Assembly: GCA_963402885.1 (NCBI GenBank)
Contig: OY727100.1
Span: 20,059,665-20,123,664 of the forward strand
Origin: Antedon bifida
Lineage: Eukaryota; Echinodermata; Crinoidea; Comatulida; Antedonidae
Length of the DNA: 64,000 nt
Direction: 5' to 3'
Shown here: piece after piece, positions 24,640 to 35,070 of the stretch
Layout: every line of letters begins with the position of its first letter
How positions within the stretch are numbered: the first letter of the stretch is position 1
Translations under genes and position numbers: made by a program
Notes under the pieces: generated by a model
Seen by the model: only the letters and a program-made list of their open reading frames with translations
What the model was told of the DNA's origin: nothing
Databases searched by the model: none

Positions 24640-26060
24640 TAACAAGACAACATTTAGATATTACTGACATTAGACAAAACCTTGTGACGGAAACAAGCAA
24701 GCGAATCAAGGAAAATATCAACAGAACCATCAACTTTATACAGTGAGTGGTATAACTTAGGCAGATGATTAAGAAAACCATTTTTAGTAATATTTACCCT
24801 CCCCCTTGATATAGAAAATAAAGCCGGATTACGCAATTGATATTGTGGAACATAAATAGGAAAGTACACTTCAAAATGACCATGAACAATTGAGTTCATA
24901 ACGAGAACTTGAACAATAAAATGAAAACAAAAAACCATAACGAATGCATGGTCTAAAAGAACATTGACACTTTGTGGTGAAATACGGATTATTAAATCAC
25001 TTCGCAAATTCTTGTCACAATTGGTACTAGATTCTGAAACCTGTGTAGTAAATGGCATAAAAGCTGTTTATTGTTATGTTGTGGAACATAAATAGGAAAG
25101 TACACTTCAAACTGACCATGAACAATTAAGTTTATAACGAGAACTTGGACAATAAAATGAAAAAAAAAACCATAACGAATGCATGGTCTAAAGGAACATA
25201 AATAGGAAAGTACACTTCAAAATGACCATGAACAATTGAGTTCATAGCATTAAAAAGAAAAATCAAATAACTTACGCCTATCCGCTAAATTAATGAGAAA
25301 GTCTTTACTAATAAAACCAAATTTACGTGACGTATAAAATCGACAAAACTTATTCTGCACACTTTGTAAGACTGAGCAAGAGAAATAGAGTTGAAAATAA
25401 CACTGCAGAATTCAAGATTCGACCTAACTAAAGATTTAGCCTTTTTATCATTTTTATTTATGTCTGCAATGTCTCAAGAAATCTATTGCATTTAGAGACT
25501 ATAAAATCAATATGTTTACAAAAATGTAACGAACTATCTAAAAAAATACCAAGGTCTTTGTGAACAGAGACCCTTTCAAGTAAAATATTATTAATATAAA
25601 GTCGATCAAAATAGATGGGTAAAAAACATTGATTTGCATTTAGAGAGACATTGACTGGCATATTCCAAGTGGCACACCAGTCTTCTTGTAACAACAACAT
25701 ATCATTTAAGGTTTGTATAGACTTAAATAATTTAATATCGTCAGAAAACATCAGAACATTACAATGACGAGGAACAAAAGAAAAATCATTGATAAACATA
25801 ATTTATAGACCCAAAATAGACCCTGAGGTACTCCAAATAAATCTGGAAGCCATTCAGACGTGTTACCGTCACTACAGTGACTCTCTGACAAAATAAAATA
25901 AGATCATGATTTAAGCCAAATTTTTATAGTTTGAACAGGAGCAAATTATGTGAGACTCTGTCAAAGGCTTTTGCCCTATTTGTATATACAACTTCGCATT
26001 GACCCTTTGCATTTGGTGATAACATTGTAATGCCTTTAATAAAAGAGCATTAAATTTATT
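24640..26060 (-). pseudogene. Decayed jockey/CR1-type LINE fragment
   Basis: Reading leftward, 25799-25458 gives FINDFSFVPRH, MFSDDIKLFKSI (RT active site, YADD changed to FSDD), then ERVSVHKDLGIFLDSSLHF. 25058-24654 gives C-terminal NGFLNHLPKLYHSLYK-like sequence. 24848-25260 contains foreign repeated patches. It is clearly non-functional. Confidence 0.78.
24848..25260. repeat. Three-fold repeated patch inside a LINE remnant
   Basis: The unit GGAACATAAATAGGAAAGTA, followed by CACTTCAAA, tGACCATGAACAATT and, in two copies, CATAACGAATGCATGGTCTA, occurs at 24848, 25083 and 25193. The segment 24900-25080 also matches 23665-23770 joined to 24182-24245. It is therefore a mosaic of two different LINE families. 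Confidence 0.7.
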
Positions 26061-26890
26061 AATGTTTATTAAAGTTATCATTCATTTCATTTCATTTCAG
26101 GAAATATATTTCTCTTTTCTTTTCCGTGTACAGAGTTTGTGATAAAAAAGTTATAAATAAGATCCTTTTTATACATTCATATCAATAGGGGCCTACTTAA
26201 ATGTGTGTTAAATATACCATATACATCCAAACCATACCCCTGAATGTTCAAAAGCAGACATAATTATTGATCTCTATTAGGCCTATTCAAAATATTATTG
26301 ACGTTTGGATGTCATGCGTATGTACAGTATGGCTGCACCTTTTTTGTGTGTACCATTTAAAGTGTAAGGTTAAGTATGGATAACATAAGTATTACCTCCG
26401 CGTAGTCGATCGCGTGTGTCTGTACTGTTTGTCTGTTTGTAGGATTACTCAACAAGTTTGCCAGTTACCAAATTGAACCACATATAGATGTAGTCAAGGA
26501 CCAGGATCACAATCCTGCACCACTTTTTATTATTATTTTCAGACCTGCTAGTGTTAAAAGATAGGAGACAATTTTCAAAAGCGATCTGGTACTGAGAAGT
26601 CTTAAGGTAATGTCAAGTTTCATAGTAAAAAAGAAATTACAATATAAAATATTATTAAGAATAAAAAATAATAAATATAAAATAGTAAAAAAAAAGTTCT
26701 TATTGCAAATACCCAAATCACACTCTGCACTAAGACAAAACAAAACAATTTGGGGTAAATCATATGTAGGGAAATTATACTTATAATATGCTGCACTGTC
26801 CGAGTTCCTCCATCTTTCTAGTTCCAATATTGATCGATCAATACAAACACTTTGAAACGTCCGCTGGTGGCGCCCTACGTAGAAAAAAAT

Positions 26891-27480
26891 CAGAGCCATA
26901 TATAGTGAGAGTTACGACTTTGCGTTCACGGATTTTAGAAAGTCACGTGGTGTGCACACCGGCCATGTTTGTGTCCAACTATGTCTATGTAGCGTATGGA
27001 GTCGAGTCATTTGCTTAAAAAATGTATAACATTCACAAGGCTTTAAATATCGAATTTAATATCAAAACAATCAATTTGTTTAAAGGTTTTTGTTAAGATA
27101 ATAACGAAATCATAAAGTTACTGCGAACATGATTTTTAAACAACAAAATGTAAAAACAATGCATTACTATAGAGAATCGCTGTACAAACTAAACGCGCAC
27201 GCGTAGAGCGTGCATGGAGCGCACAACCAGAGCCGTTCCGAAATTGCTATTTTTGTTGTTTTTAATCATGTTCGCAGTAACTTTATAATTTTTTTATTAT
27301 TTTAACAAAAACCTTTAATCAAATTGAATGTTTTGATATTAAATTCGATAATTAAAGCCTTTTGAACGTTATACATTTTCAAAACAAAAGACTCAACTCC
27401 ATACGCTACATAGGAATAGTTGGACACAAACATGGCTTCTAATCCATTCGAAGTCGTAACTCTCTCTACATATGGCTCTG
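26891..27480. mobile_element. 590-bp foldback element 1
   Basis: It starts CAGAGCCATATATAG...GAGTTACGAC and ends GTCGTAACTCTC...ATATGGCTCTG. The inversion continues inward for about 250 bp per arm (for example CATGATTTTTAAACAACAAA against TTTGTTGTTTTTAATCATG). A GC-rich centre with CGCGCACGCG lies at 27190-27235. It has no coding capacity. Confidence 0.8.
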
Positions 27481-27488
27481 AAAAAAAC

Positions 27489-28308
27489 CAGAGCCATATT
27501 ATATAAAGAGTTACGACATTGAATTATAGTCACGTGATATGCAGATCAATTTGTGTCAAACTTGTCTCCGTTATTGCATGTAAAGTATAGGAGCAAGAAA
27601 ATACTTTAAACTTGTTCTTATATTTAAAAAAATGTAATTGCACATTTTACGGTGAAATATCGATGTGCACAGCGTACAGAAGTACTTGCGGCAAAGAATA
27701 TTGCGCGCGCGTGCGCTAGTACATTATAAATTCGATTGATTGATTTTTAACTAAACATCCCATAACTACGTCCTATTAATAACAATTATGTAATATTTTC
27801 AATTTATAATGCATACTTTGATGACTAAATAAAATAACAAAGTGTCGTGGATATATTTGTTAATATATTGAATAGGGTATGAACAATATTAAAATAATAA
27901 AGGCAAATTATTACAAATTAAATGATGAACGAGTCTCTGAAAGTTTGTGTCAACAGAAACACACAGAGAGCTAGCCATATACTGTATAAAAAGAGGGGTG
28001 AATTTGTGTGTTTTTTGTATTGGTTCATGCTTTGATGTATCCTGACTTGCATGTAGGCTCTAGCATTTATTCTTTTGTTATTATAGACACAATATATAAA
28101 TGTTACCAAATTAATACCATTAATAACATTAATTACTAAAATAAAAACGGAATATAAGCGTTATTTCATAGACAAAAAAAATCTAAAAATAATGCATGAA
28201 CAATAGGAAAACGCTATACAAAAGAGACGCGCGCGCCCTCAGCGTGCGAATTCTTTGACACAAAAATGGCTTCTAATTTTCAATGTCGTAACTCTTTATA
28301 TGGCTCTG
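27489..28308. mobile_element. 820-bp foldback element 2
   Basis: It has the same termini as element 1, CAGAGCCATATTATATAAAG at the left and TTTATATGGCTCTG at the right, and starts 8 bp after element 1 ends. The arms are less well matched inside. CGCGCGCGTGCGC at about 27700 and GACGCGCGCGCCC at about 28225 mark the inner arms. Confidence 0.75.
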
Positions 28309-28379
28309 AAAAAAACAAACAAGGGGAATTCCTCACATAAAATACGCCTACGTATACAACTTGTGGAAGAGTGATGGCA

Positions 28380-28775
28380 TTAAACATTAGACCCACTATA
28401 CGGCCTACTTTTAGGCCTATTCCTATTAGTAGTAGGCCTGGACCTAGACATAAAGTTAGTAAGCAGTTTTTAATTTGGTTTAAGATTCTCCGCTTTCTTT
28501 TTCTGGGCCTAATTTATCTAGTCTAGGCCCCTACACTAACTAGACTAGCTAGGCCCTAGTAGAGAGGCTAGCTAGTGTAGTAGTAGTACTTACTAGTCTA
28601 GGTAGGCCTATAGTATAGCAATGTAGGCTAGATATATTATAGGTCCCTACTATAGGCCTAGCTAGATAGGCCCTCCCAGCCTAGCTAGCCTAGTAGTAGT
28701 AGGTACTAGCTAGGCTTTTTAGTATAGTAGCTAGCTAGCCTAAGGCTTAGGCTAGCTAGGGTGTAGGCCTAATAA
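28380..28775. repeat. TAGGCCTA/CTAGCTAG-rich low-complexity tract
   Basis: About 400 bp are dominated by AGGCCTA, CTAGCTAG, TAGTAGTAG and AGGCTAGC words, many of them self-complementary. No open frame is sensible. A smaller tract of the same kind lies at 52727-52812. Confidence 0.8.
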
Positions 28776-29098
28776 AAAAAGGAAAGATGAAAGTCAAATT
28801 ATTATGTGAGGCATCGTTTTGCCATCAACAAAAAATGCGAGGCATCATTTTATCATTTCCCAAAAGAAAGTGCGAGGCAGGAAATCAACGAAACTAGGTA
28901 ATTGAGGAGGGAGACAGTCTGTCCAAGTGCGCTTTCTTTGCGCAGCATTTTACGGAGGCGTGTCAATATTTGTTTTCGTATCTAATTTTAATTTTCAAAA
29001 ATGGTAGCGCAAAGCAATCGCTACACCTGGATCCTCCCCACCGGAATATTTTGATATAAAATGATAGAGGTTCAATAAGATTGTATTCTTGTATGTTC

Positions 29099-29526
29099 CC
29101 TTTAAAGGACAGCTTGACCGAGGACCATATTTTTACAATGTATTATGGATGTACATATGATTTCAGGACAATCGCAAGATTAAGAATATCGTCGTACAGC
29201 CGTCGCCGTAAATTGCTGTGACATCACAGGTGCATAGCAAAATCTACTTAATGAGTCGAGATAAGCAAAAGAAACAATAAAAAAAAATCAACATTTATAT
29301 TTTTTACAATTTATTTACAAAGTGTGTTTACTAGAAATGTTCGCGATTTGCCAGACTTTGTCAGAAAACTCATGACGTAAATTTTGCGATGCACCTGTGA
29401 CGTCACAGCAATTTACGGCGACGGCTGTACAACGAGCGCGTGCGACGTTATTCTTGATCTCTCGATTGTCCTGAAATCATATGTACATCCCTAATAGGTT
29501 GTTAAAATAAAGTTGTCCTTTAAAGG
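29099..29526. mobile_element. 428-bp TIR element, CCTTTAAAGGACA termini
   Basis: CCTTTAAAGGACAGCTT at the left and its inverse near 29510-29526 are terminal repeats. Inner arms match over more than 100 bp, for example ATGTACATATGATTTCAGGA against TCCTGAAATCATATGTACAT, and AATTGCTGTGACATCACAGG against CCTGTGACGTCACAGCAATT. It is a non-coding, MITE-like element. Confidence 0.8.
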
Positions 29527-29699
29527 TCATCTTAATGTCAAATATAATATCAATATTTGAGTAATATTGTTAGAAGTGTGCCAGTTATTCATCACTGAAG
29601 ACCACAATTTAACTGCTGTTCGAACACACAGGAAGCAAACAATACGCAATGCAATAACATAGCTCGACGGTCATACTTGTTATCAGAGACTTCATAACT

Positions 29700-31330
29700 T
29701 GTTCATTCATTCAACATTTATTTAGAAACAGTTCAAGAAAAACAAAAGCATACATTTACAATGACTTAAATGGTAACATTAAATAAGAACTGTTTCTGGG
29801 ATCAGAAAAAGAAGTAAAAGAACTTGTCAAATACCAACCCCTAAACAAACAATCAATTATGGCACATTATTTGTATTTGGAAATATATGTTTTTAACAGA
29901 TTATAAAAATATTTAAGGTTTTTACAGCAAGTAGTTTCTATAGGACCATATACTATAACAAAACATGGAGTCTTGTTTAGCCACATAAACGGTACTTCCA
30001 ATCCTTTGGTATTTCTAAGATGATAAATGTTACATACTTTATGTTTACAAGACATGTTTGAGAAAGAGATTGGGCAATACATTATTTACATATTTATAAA
30101 TTATAGAAAAAAATTATATGTTAAGTAGATCATAAATATTTAGAATGTTCAACTTCTTAAATAGGTTCACTATGAGCAATAAAATGAGATAACGAAATAA
30201 TTCTTACAACTCGTTTCTGTAACTTAGGAATTTTCATGATATTAGTGGTAAAGTCAGCTACCCAGATAGTGTTACAATATTGCAAATAAGGAAGAATATT
30301 TAATTAAAATTAATTATATAAATTAAGCAAAATATGAAGAAGTGCTTCAGTTTGTTATAATCCCAATATATTTGGATATTTTATTGCAACTTTACTTTTG
30401 ATGGCTAGACCAATTTAGATTTTCATGGGTAATTACACCAAAAAAGCAGTCTCAATTTGTGTTCGATGATATTGCCATTAAAGATGTATTGTCCCTTGAA
30501 ACACAAAAAATGAAAAAAAAAATATTCTAAATTTTAATTAGCCATATCAAAGTAATATTAAAGTTATTCAGTTTAAGTCGAAAATTCGAGCCAAAAACAA
30601 CAAGTTTAATTAACAGGTAAATTAATTAGATAACTTTTCGTCTGGGAAATCGTCGCAAGCGAAAGTAAACAAAGATTTTAAACCATGAGTATGCATTATG
30701 CATGATGCTAATTAGGATTGTTTACAACTCGTCACGGTTGAGAAGGTGTTTCACACAGATCGCAAGGAAGTTTTATGATTATGCATACAGAGTAGCCAAA
30801 CAAGCGCGTTGCATTATGAGATATGTTTTTATTGAAAACTTTGACTGGAAGTCAAAGTTATTTTTTGAACAAAAAAACATCTGTATTTCGGTTAAATTAT
30901 TTTTTTTTTTGACTAATTTTTGGTGAAAGTTAATAACTATTATGATACTTCAAAATGACCCACTTTTTTTCGAAATTAAAAAAAAAAAATTGGGGGGGGA
31001 ATTAGTCAAAGGGACAATACATCTTTTAGATAAATATTTAGATTTTTTAGTTTAAGATTAGACTTTCTATGGTGTTAATTAAATAAAATATAATTGGTTT
31101 TAGTAGTATTTATCAAAAGCACAAATCTTTGTTAATTCGCTATTAAAGTTATTATACAAATTAATAATGTTATTATTTAAATATATTAGAGAGTATCATC
31201 GACAAATAAAACAACATATAGAGTATCACTAACACTGCGTAAATCATTTATGTATATCAAGAACAGTGACAGACCAAGAACAGATTCCTAATAAGAGCGT
31301 TGAAATTAAGAGTAAAAGAGTAACAGCTGC
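29700..31330 (-). pseudogene. Decayed CR1-type LINE fragment with inserted element
   Basis: Reading leftward, about 31300-31180 gives LFLIYINDLRSVSDTL-like then FVDD-like sequence. About 30300-30200 gives LPYLQYCNTIW then IPKLQKRVVRII. 30082-29867 gives YHLRNTKGLEVPFMWLNK then YGPIETTCCKNL. These are RT and C-terminal blocks in the right order. The element at 30481-31025 interrupts it. Confidence 0.75.
30481..31025. mobile_element. 545-bp TIR element, AAGATGTATTGTCCCTT termini
   Basis: The left terminus AAGATGTATTGTCCCTT and the inverted right terminus AAGGGACAATACATCTT (one extra or changed base in the arm) are flanked on both sides by TTA (30478-30480 and 31026-31028), a likely target duplication. 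No transposase frame was found. A second, right-truncated copy is at 11747-12031. Confidence 0.8.
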
Positions 31331-31557
31331 CTAATATGATTGTTCAATTTTCCACGACAGCAGTTTACTACTGTACAGAATATGAAAGCAACATGGAATA
31401 ATTAGCAGTATGTAGGCATTTCATCTCCAGTTCAGTAAATATCCACAGTACTATACATCTAATAATGTCCATACATGTCCAGTCTCACGCTCATGCTTTT
31501 TACCCAACCTCAAGCTGTTTTAAAAGCTTACCTAAGCTACCATTGTCTTAGCTGTTA
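31331..31557. other. Probable 5' region of the following LINE
   Basis: Non-coding sequence between the decayed LINE and the intact LINE ORF. It is most likely the 5' untranslated region of the element that follows. Its left border was not identified. Confidence 0.35.
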
Positions 31558-34500
31558 TTGTTCTGTAGCATAGGCTGTGTAGGCTGTTGTGTGCCTATCT
31601 GCTTTGTTGTTGTTTGTGCTGCTATGCTGACATTCTTTAGCCTAGCTAGGAATGTGTACTCTTCACCATTTATTTATTTATTTGGTTCAATGTACAACTA
31701 CACATCAAAAGTATTACACAGCATATCTAGCTGTTCGAAATCTATCCGATTGGATTCATCTACTTGGAGTTACATATGTAGGCTTGGACTAAACATTAAA
31801 AAACGAACGAGACGGGGATGCCGTGGCGGCGCATCAAAGCGGAGAAAGCAAAACATATTATTTTTTCAAGAATCCATCCCAAATCCAAGCAGTGCACAAA
31901 CTGGAATTTCTTTTTGTTTACTTAATGCAAGATCAATTTGTGATCCGAATCAAACCGGAAAATCCACTTCAATATTTGAGCACATTATAGATAACGATTT
32001 GGACATTTTTGCGTTAACTGAGACATGGTTGCGTGATGATGACTCAATTTCTGCTGGCTGCATAACTCCAGATGGTTACATGTTTAACCATGTTCCTAGA
32101 ACATATGGTCGTCATGGGGGAGTCGCCCTCATGTACAAAGCTGGTCTAAAAACACGCTCTCTGGACTTACCTGACTGTAGTACTTTTGAATCGTTGGGAA
32201 TTCAATTTAGTAACAGAATTCGAATCATAGTTATATATCGTCCTCCACCTAGCAAGAAAAATGGTTTCACCGTCTCACACTTCTTCAATGAGTTCTCTAA
32301 CATGCTTGATACCATTGCATTAGTACATTCCGACTTGCTCATTGCCGGGGATTTCAACTTTCACCTTGACAAATCCAAGAATAGGGAGGTTATGCAGTTT
32401 ATGAGCCTTCTTAAAGTTTATGATCTTACTCAACATGTTAAGCAACCAACCCATGAGGCAGGTCATACTCTTGACCTGCTTATTACCAAATCAACTGACA
32501 CTTTTCTAGCTGATGTAAATGTGGGCATCCCACATATATCTGACCACTCAGCCGTACATTGTAAGTTACAGTTAAATAAACCGCCGCCAACTCAGAAAAT
32601 AGTTTCTAGTCGTAACTACAAGAATCTCTGTGCTGACTCTGTTGTCAGCGAGTTACTACCACTAACACTGATTGTATCTCTTCCATGTAACATTGATGAT
32701 GCTATATGTATGTACAACTCTACATTGCGTTCAATCATTGATAAACTTGCTCCAACTAAGTCACGTCTGGTGACTATTCGACCGCAAACTCCATGGTATA
32801 CTGATGAGATACGAAAACAGAAAAAAGTAAGAAGGCAGCTGGAGAGGAAATGGCGTAAGACAGGTCTCGAAACTGATTGGCATGCATACACACATCAGCG
32901 CCAATGTGTATCATCACATATTCATACTGCAAAGTTGGAATATCACTCAGATCTAGTAAATAATGCTGTAGGTGACCAGAAGCAATTATTCAAAATTGTA
33001 AACACGTTACTGCATAGAGGAAATAAGACACCATTACCTACCTGTAAATCAACCAGTATTCTTGCTGAACGTTTCTCAGAGTTTTTTAATGAAAAGATCA
33101 CTAAAATTCGATCAGGGTTTCTTCAATCTGTTCTCCAAGATGCGCATACATTTAGTACAAGGGCTCCTTTAAGCTGTCAACTGTCTATTCTGGAACCAAC
33201 CACAGATGAGGAGATCGAGAAATTGATCAAGGCATCCCCGATAAAGTCTTGTGAGCTAGATCCTATTCCAACTTGGCTTTTAAGGGATTGCGCTACTGTA
33301 ATAGTTCCAGTGCTAATGAAATTAGTTAATCTTTCACTTATCACATCCACAGTACCGCAGAATTTAAAGAAAGCACATGTACGGCCTTTGCTGAAGAAGA
33401 CTGGCCTCAACCCAGAAGTTCTTAAAAATTATAGACCTGTTTCAAATTTATCCTTTGTTTCGAAGCTTATTGAGCGTGTTGTTGCAGCTAGACTCTCTAA
33501 GCATATGTCAAATCACAACCTCCATGAAACTTACCAATCAGCATACAAAGCTAACCACAGTGTGGAGACAGCGCTTCTACGTGTTCAGAATGACGTTTTG
33601 ACATCAATAGATAATCAAGAACTTGTTATTCTAGTTTTACTAGACTTATCGGCTGCTTTTGACACAGTAGATCACTCACTGCTTCTTCATAGATTGTCAC
33701 ATGATATTGGGGTAAGAGATCAAGCATTGTCTTGGTTTACATCATATCTAAGGAACAGAACCCAGGCCGTCTGCATTGGTGATGTTTCATCAGATGACCG
33801 TCCTCTATTATGTGGCGTCCCACAAGGTTCGGTGCTTGGACCACAGCTGTTTTCCATCTATGTTGCACCAGTTGCTGAAATAATACAAAGACACGGATTA
33901 TGTCATCATTTCTATGCAGATGATATACAAATCTACGTTTCTGTCAAGCCTTGCCAGACCAAGTTTCTGTCCGCCGTAAAACGGTTAGAAGCATGCACTG
34001 CTGAGATTAGAAAATGGATGGGCTCCAACTTCCTCAAGCTAAATGATAAAAAGACCGAGGTGATCCTATTTGGTTCTGTTCAGCAGAGAAAAAAGATCCG
34101 GTTTTATGGCCTACATATTGGTGGCGTGCTAGTCAATCCATCAACAGAAGTTCGTAACCTTGGTGTACAACTTGATTGTAAAATGACCATGGAATCACAT
34201 ATCAACAAAATCTGCCGATCTGCTATTTTCCATTTATGTAACATTGCCAAGATCAGACGTTACTTGAACCAGTGTGCAACAGAGCAGATTGTACATGCTT
34301 TTGTTACCAGTCGGCTTGATATGGGAAATTCCCTGCTGTATGGTCTGCCAAAGAAGCAGTTGCGGACTCTCCAGAAGGTGCAAAATTGGGCAGCTCGTTT
34401 GGTGATGTGTGCCAAAAAGTATGATCACGTCACACCATTGTTCAAAGAGTTAAATTGGCTACCCATGGAGTCACGTGTTAAATTTAAGATCCTGCTGCTG

Positions 34501-34746
34501 GTGTTCCGATGCCTAAATAGTTGCGCTCCAAAATATCTCTCAGAATTGTTGACAGTCAAGAAGGGAAAGCGAGAACTAAGATCTAGTCATCAGGTGCTAC
34601 TGGACATTCCGAGGAGCAAACATAGTTGGGGAGATCGGACTTTCAGTGTTGCTGGACCTAGACTCTGGAACCACCTACCCTTGAACAATAAACACACATC
34701 ATCATTGAGTCACTTTAAGTCACTACTCAAAACTCACCTTTTCTGA
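31558..34746 (+). CDS. Intact LINE ORF2 (endonuclease-reverse transcriptase, L2/CR1-like)
   Basis: A 1062-codon open frame. An APE-type endonuclease lies at about residues 115-340 (LNARSICD, LTETWL, VIYRPPP, AGDFNFHLD, ISDHSAVH). The reverse transcriptase lies at about 560-830 (PVSNLSFVSKLIE, LLDLSAAFDTVDHS near 700, GVPQGSVLGP near 752, FYADDIQIY near 786). The C-terminus reads WNHLP. The downstream TGGCGCTATATAAATCGA then ATTGATTGATTGA at about 34783-34816 looks like the 3' end with its short tandem tail, as in L2/CR1-like elements. The N-terminal 80 residues have no recognised domain, and the true start may be downstream. The element lies directly upstream of the first recognised exon of the receptor at 35071. 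Confidence 0.88.
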   Translation: MFCSIGCVGCCVPICFVVVCAAMLTFFSLARNVYSSPFIYLFGSMYNYTSKVLHSISSCSKSIRLDSSTWSYICRLGLNIKKRTRRGCRGGASKRRKQNILFFQESIPNPSSAQTGISFCLLNARSICDPNQTGKSTSIFEHIIDNDLDIFALTETWLRDDDSISAGCITPDGYMFNHVPRTYGRHGGVALMYKAGLKTRSLDLPDCSTFESLGIQFSNRIRIIVIYRPPPSKKNGFTVSHFFNEFSNMLDTIALVHSDLLIAGDFNFHLDKSKNREVMQFMSLLKVYDLTQHVKQPTHEAGHTLDLLITKSTDTFLADVNVGIPHISDHSAVHCKLQLNKPPPTQKIVSSRNYKNLCADSVVSELLPLTLIVSLPCNIDDAICMYNSTLRSIIDKLAPTKSRLVTIRPQTPWYTDEIRKQKKVRRQLERKWRKTGLETDWHAYTHQRQCVSSHIHTAKLEYHSDLVNNAVGDQKQLFKIVNTLLHRGNKTPLPTCKSTSILAERFSEFFNEKITKIRSGFLQSVLQDAHTFSTRAPLSCQLSILEPTTDEEIEKLIKASPIKSCELDPIPTWLLRDCATVIVPVLMKLVNLSLITSTVPQNLKKAHVRPLLKKTGLNPEVLKNYRPVSNLSFVSKLIERVVAARLSKHMSNHNLHETYQSAYKANHSVETALLRVQNDVLTSIDNQELVILVLLDLSAAFDTVDHSLLLHRLSHDIGVRDQALSWFTSYLRNRTQAVCIGDVSSDDRPLLCGVPQGSVLGPQLFSIYVAPVAEIIQRHGLCHHFYADDIQIYVSVKPCQTKFLSAVKRLEACTAEIRKWMGSNFLKLNDKKTEVILFGSVQQRKKIRFYGLHIGGVLVNPSTEVRNLGVQLDCKMTMESHINKICRSAIFHLCNIAKIRRYLNQCATEQIVHAFVTSRLDMGNSLLYGLPKKQLRTLQKVQNWAARLVMCAKKYDHVTPLFKELNWLPMESRVKFKILLLVFRCLNSCAPKYLSELLTVKKGKRELRSSHQVLLDIPRSKHSWGDRTFSVAGPRLWNHLPLNNKHTSSLSHFKSLLKTHLF

Positions 34747-35070
34747 TTTTTTCTACAGCGCCATGAGCAATGAATGTTGGAATGGCGCTATATAAATCGA
34801 ACGATTGATTGATTGAAGGTCTCTCGCTACGCACATCTCGCGCTTTTCACCAATCTCATTTTTTAAAAAATTTACCTAAAACTTCAAATCTAATTTGTTT
34901 ATCAAAACGAACATTTAGGCATTCAGAATCTCAAGCCATCAGCAACCTCAAACTTGACATGTCCTAGTTCAATTTCAATTCAATAAAATGTTTAGTGGGA
35001 GTGAGACATATTACGACATGTAAAGTGAGCATACATATTAACTAATTCAGCCTTTTTCTAATTTTTTTAG

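Larger units (their letters stand above)
31331..34816 (+). mobile_element. Non-LTR retrotransposon, L2/CR1-like
   Basis: Extent from the presumed 5' leader to the ATTGATTG tail. The coding frame is open throughout, which suggests recent insertion. The target duplication and 5' border were not resolved. Confidence 0.7.

Noticed and set aside
24897-25250. Direct repeats considered as a CRISPR-like or satellite array
   Set aside because: Only three irregular copies with LINE-derived spacers; explained by recombination of dead elements.
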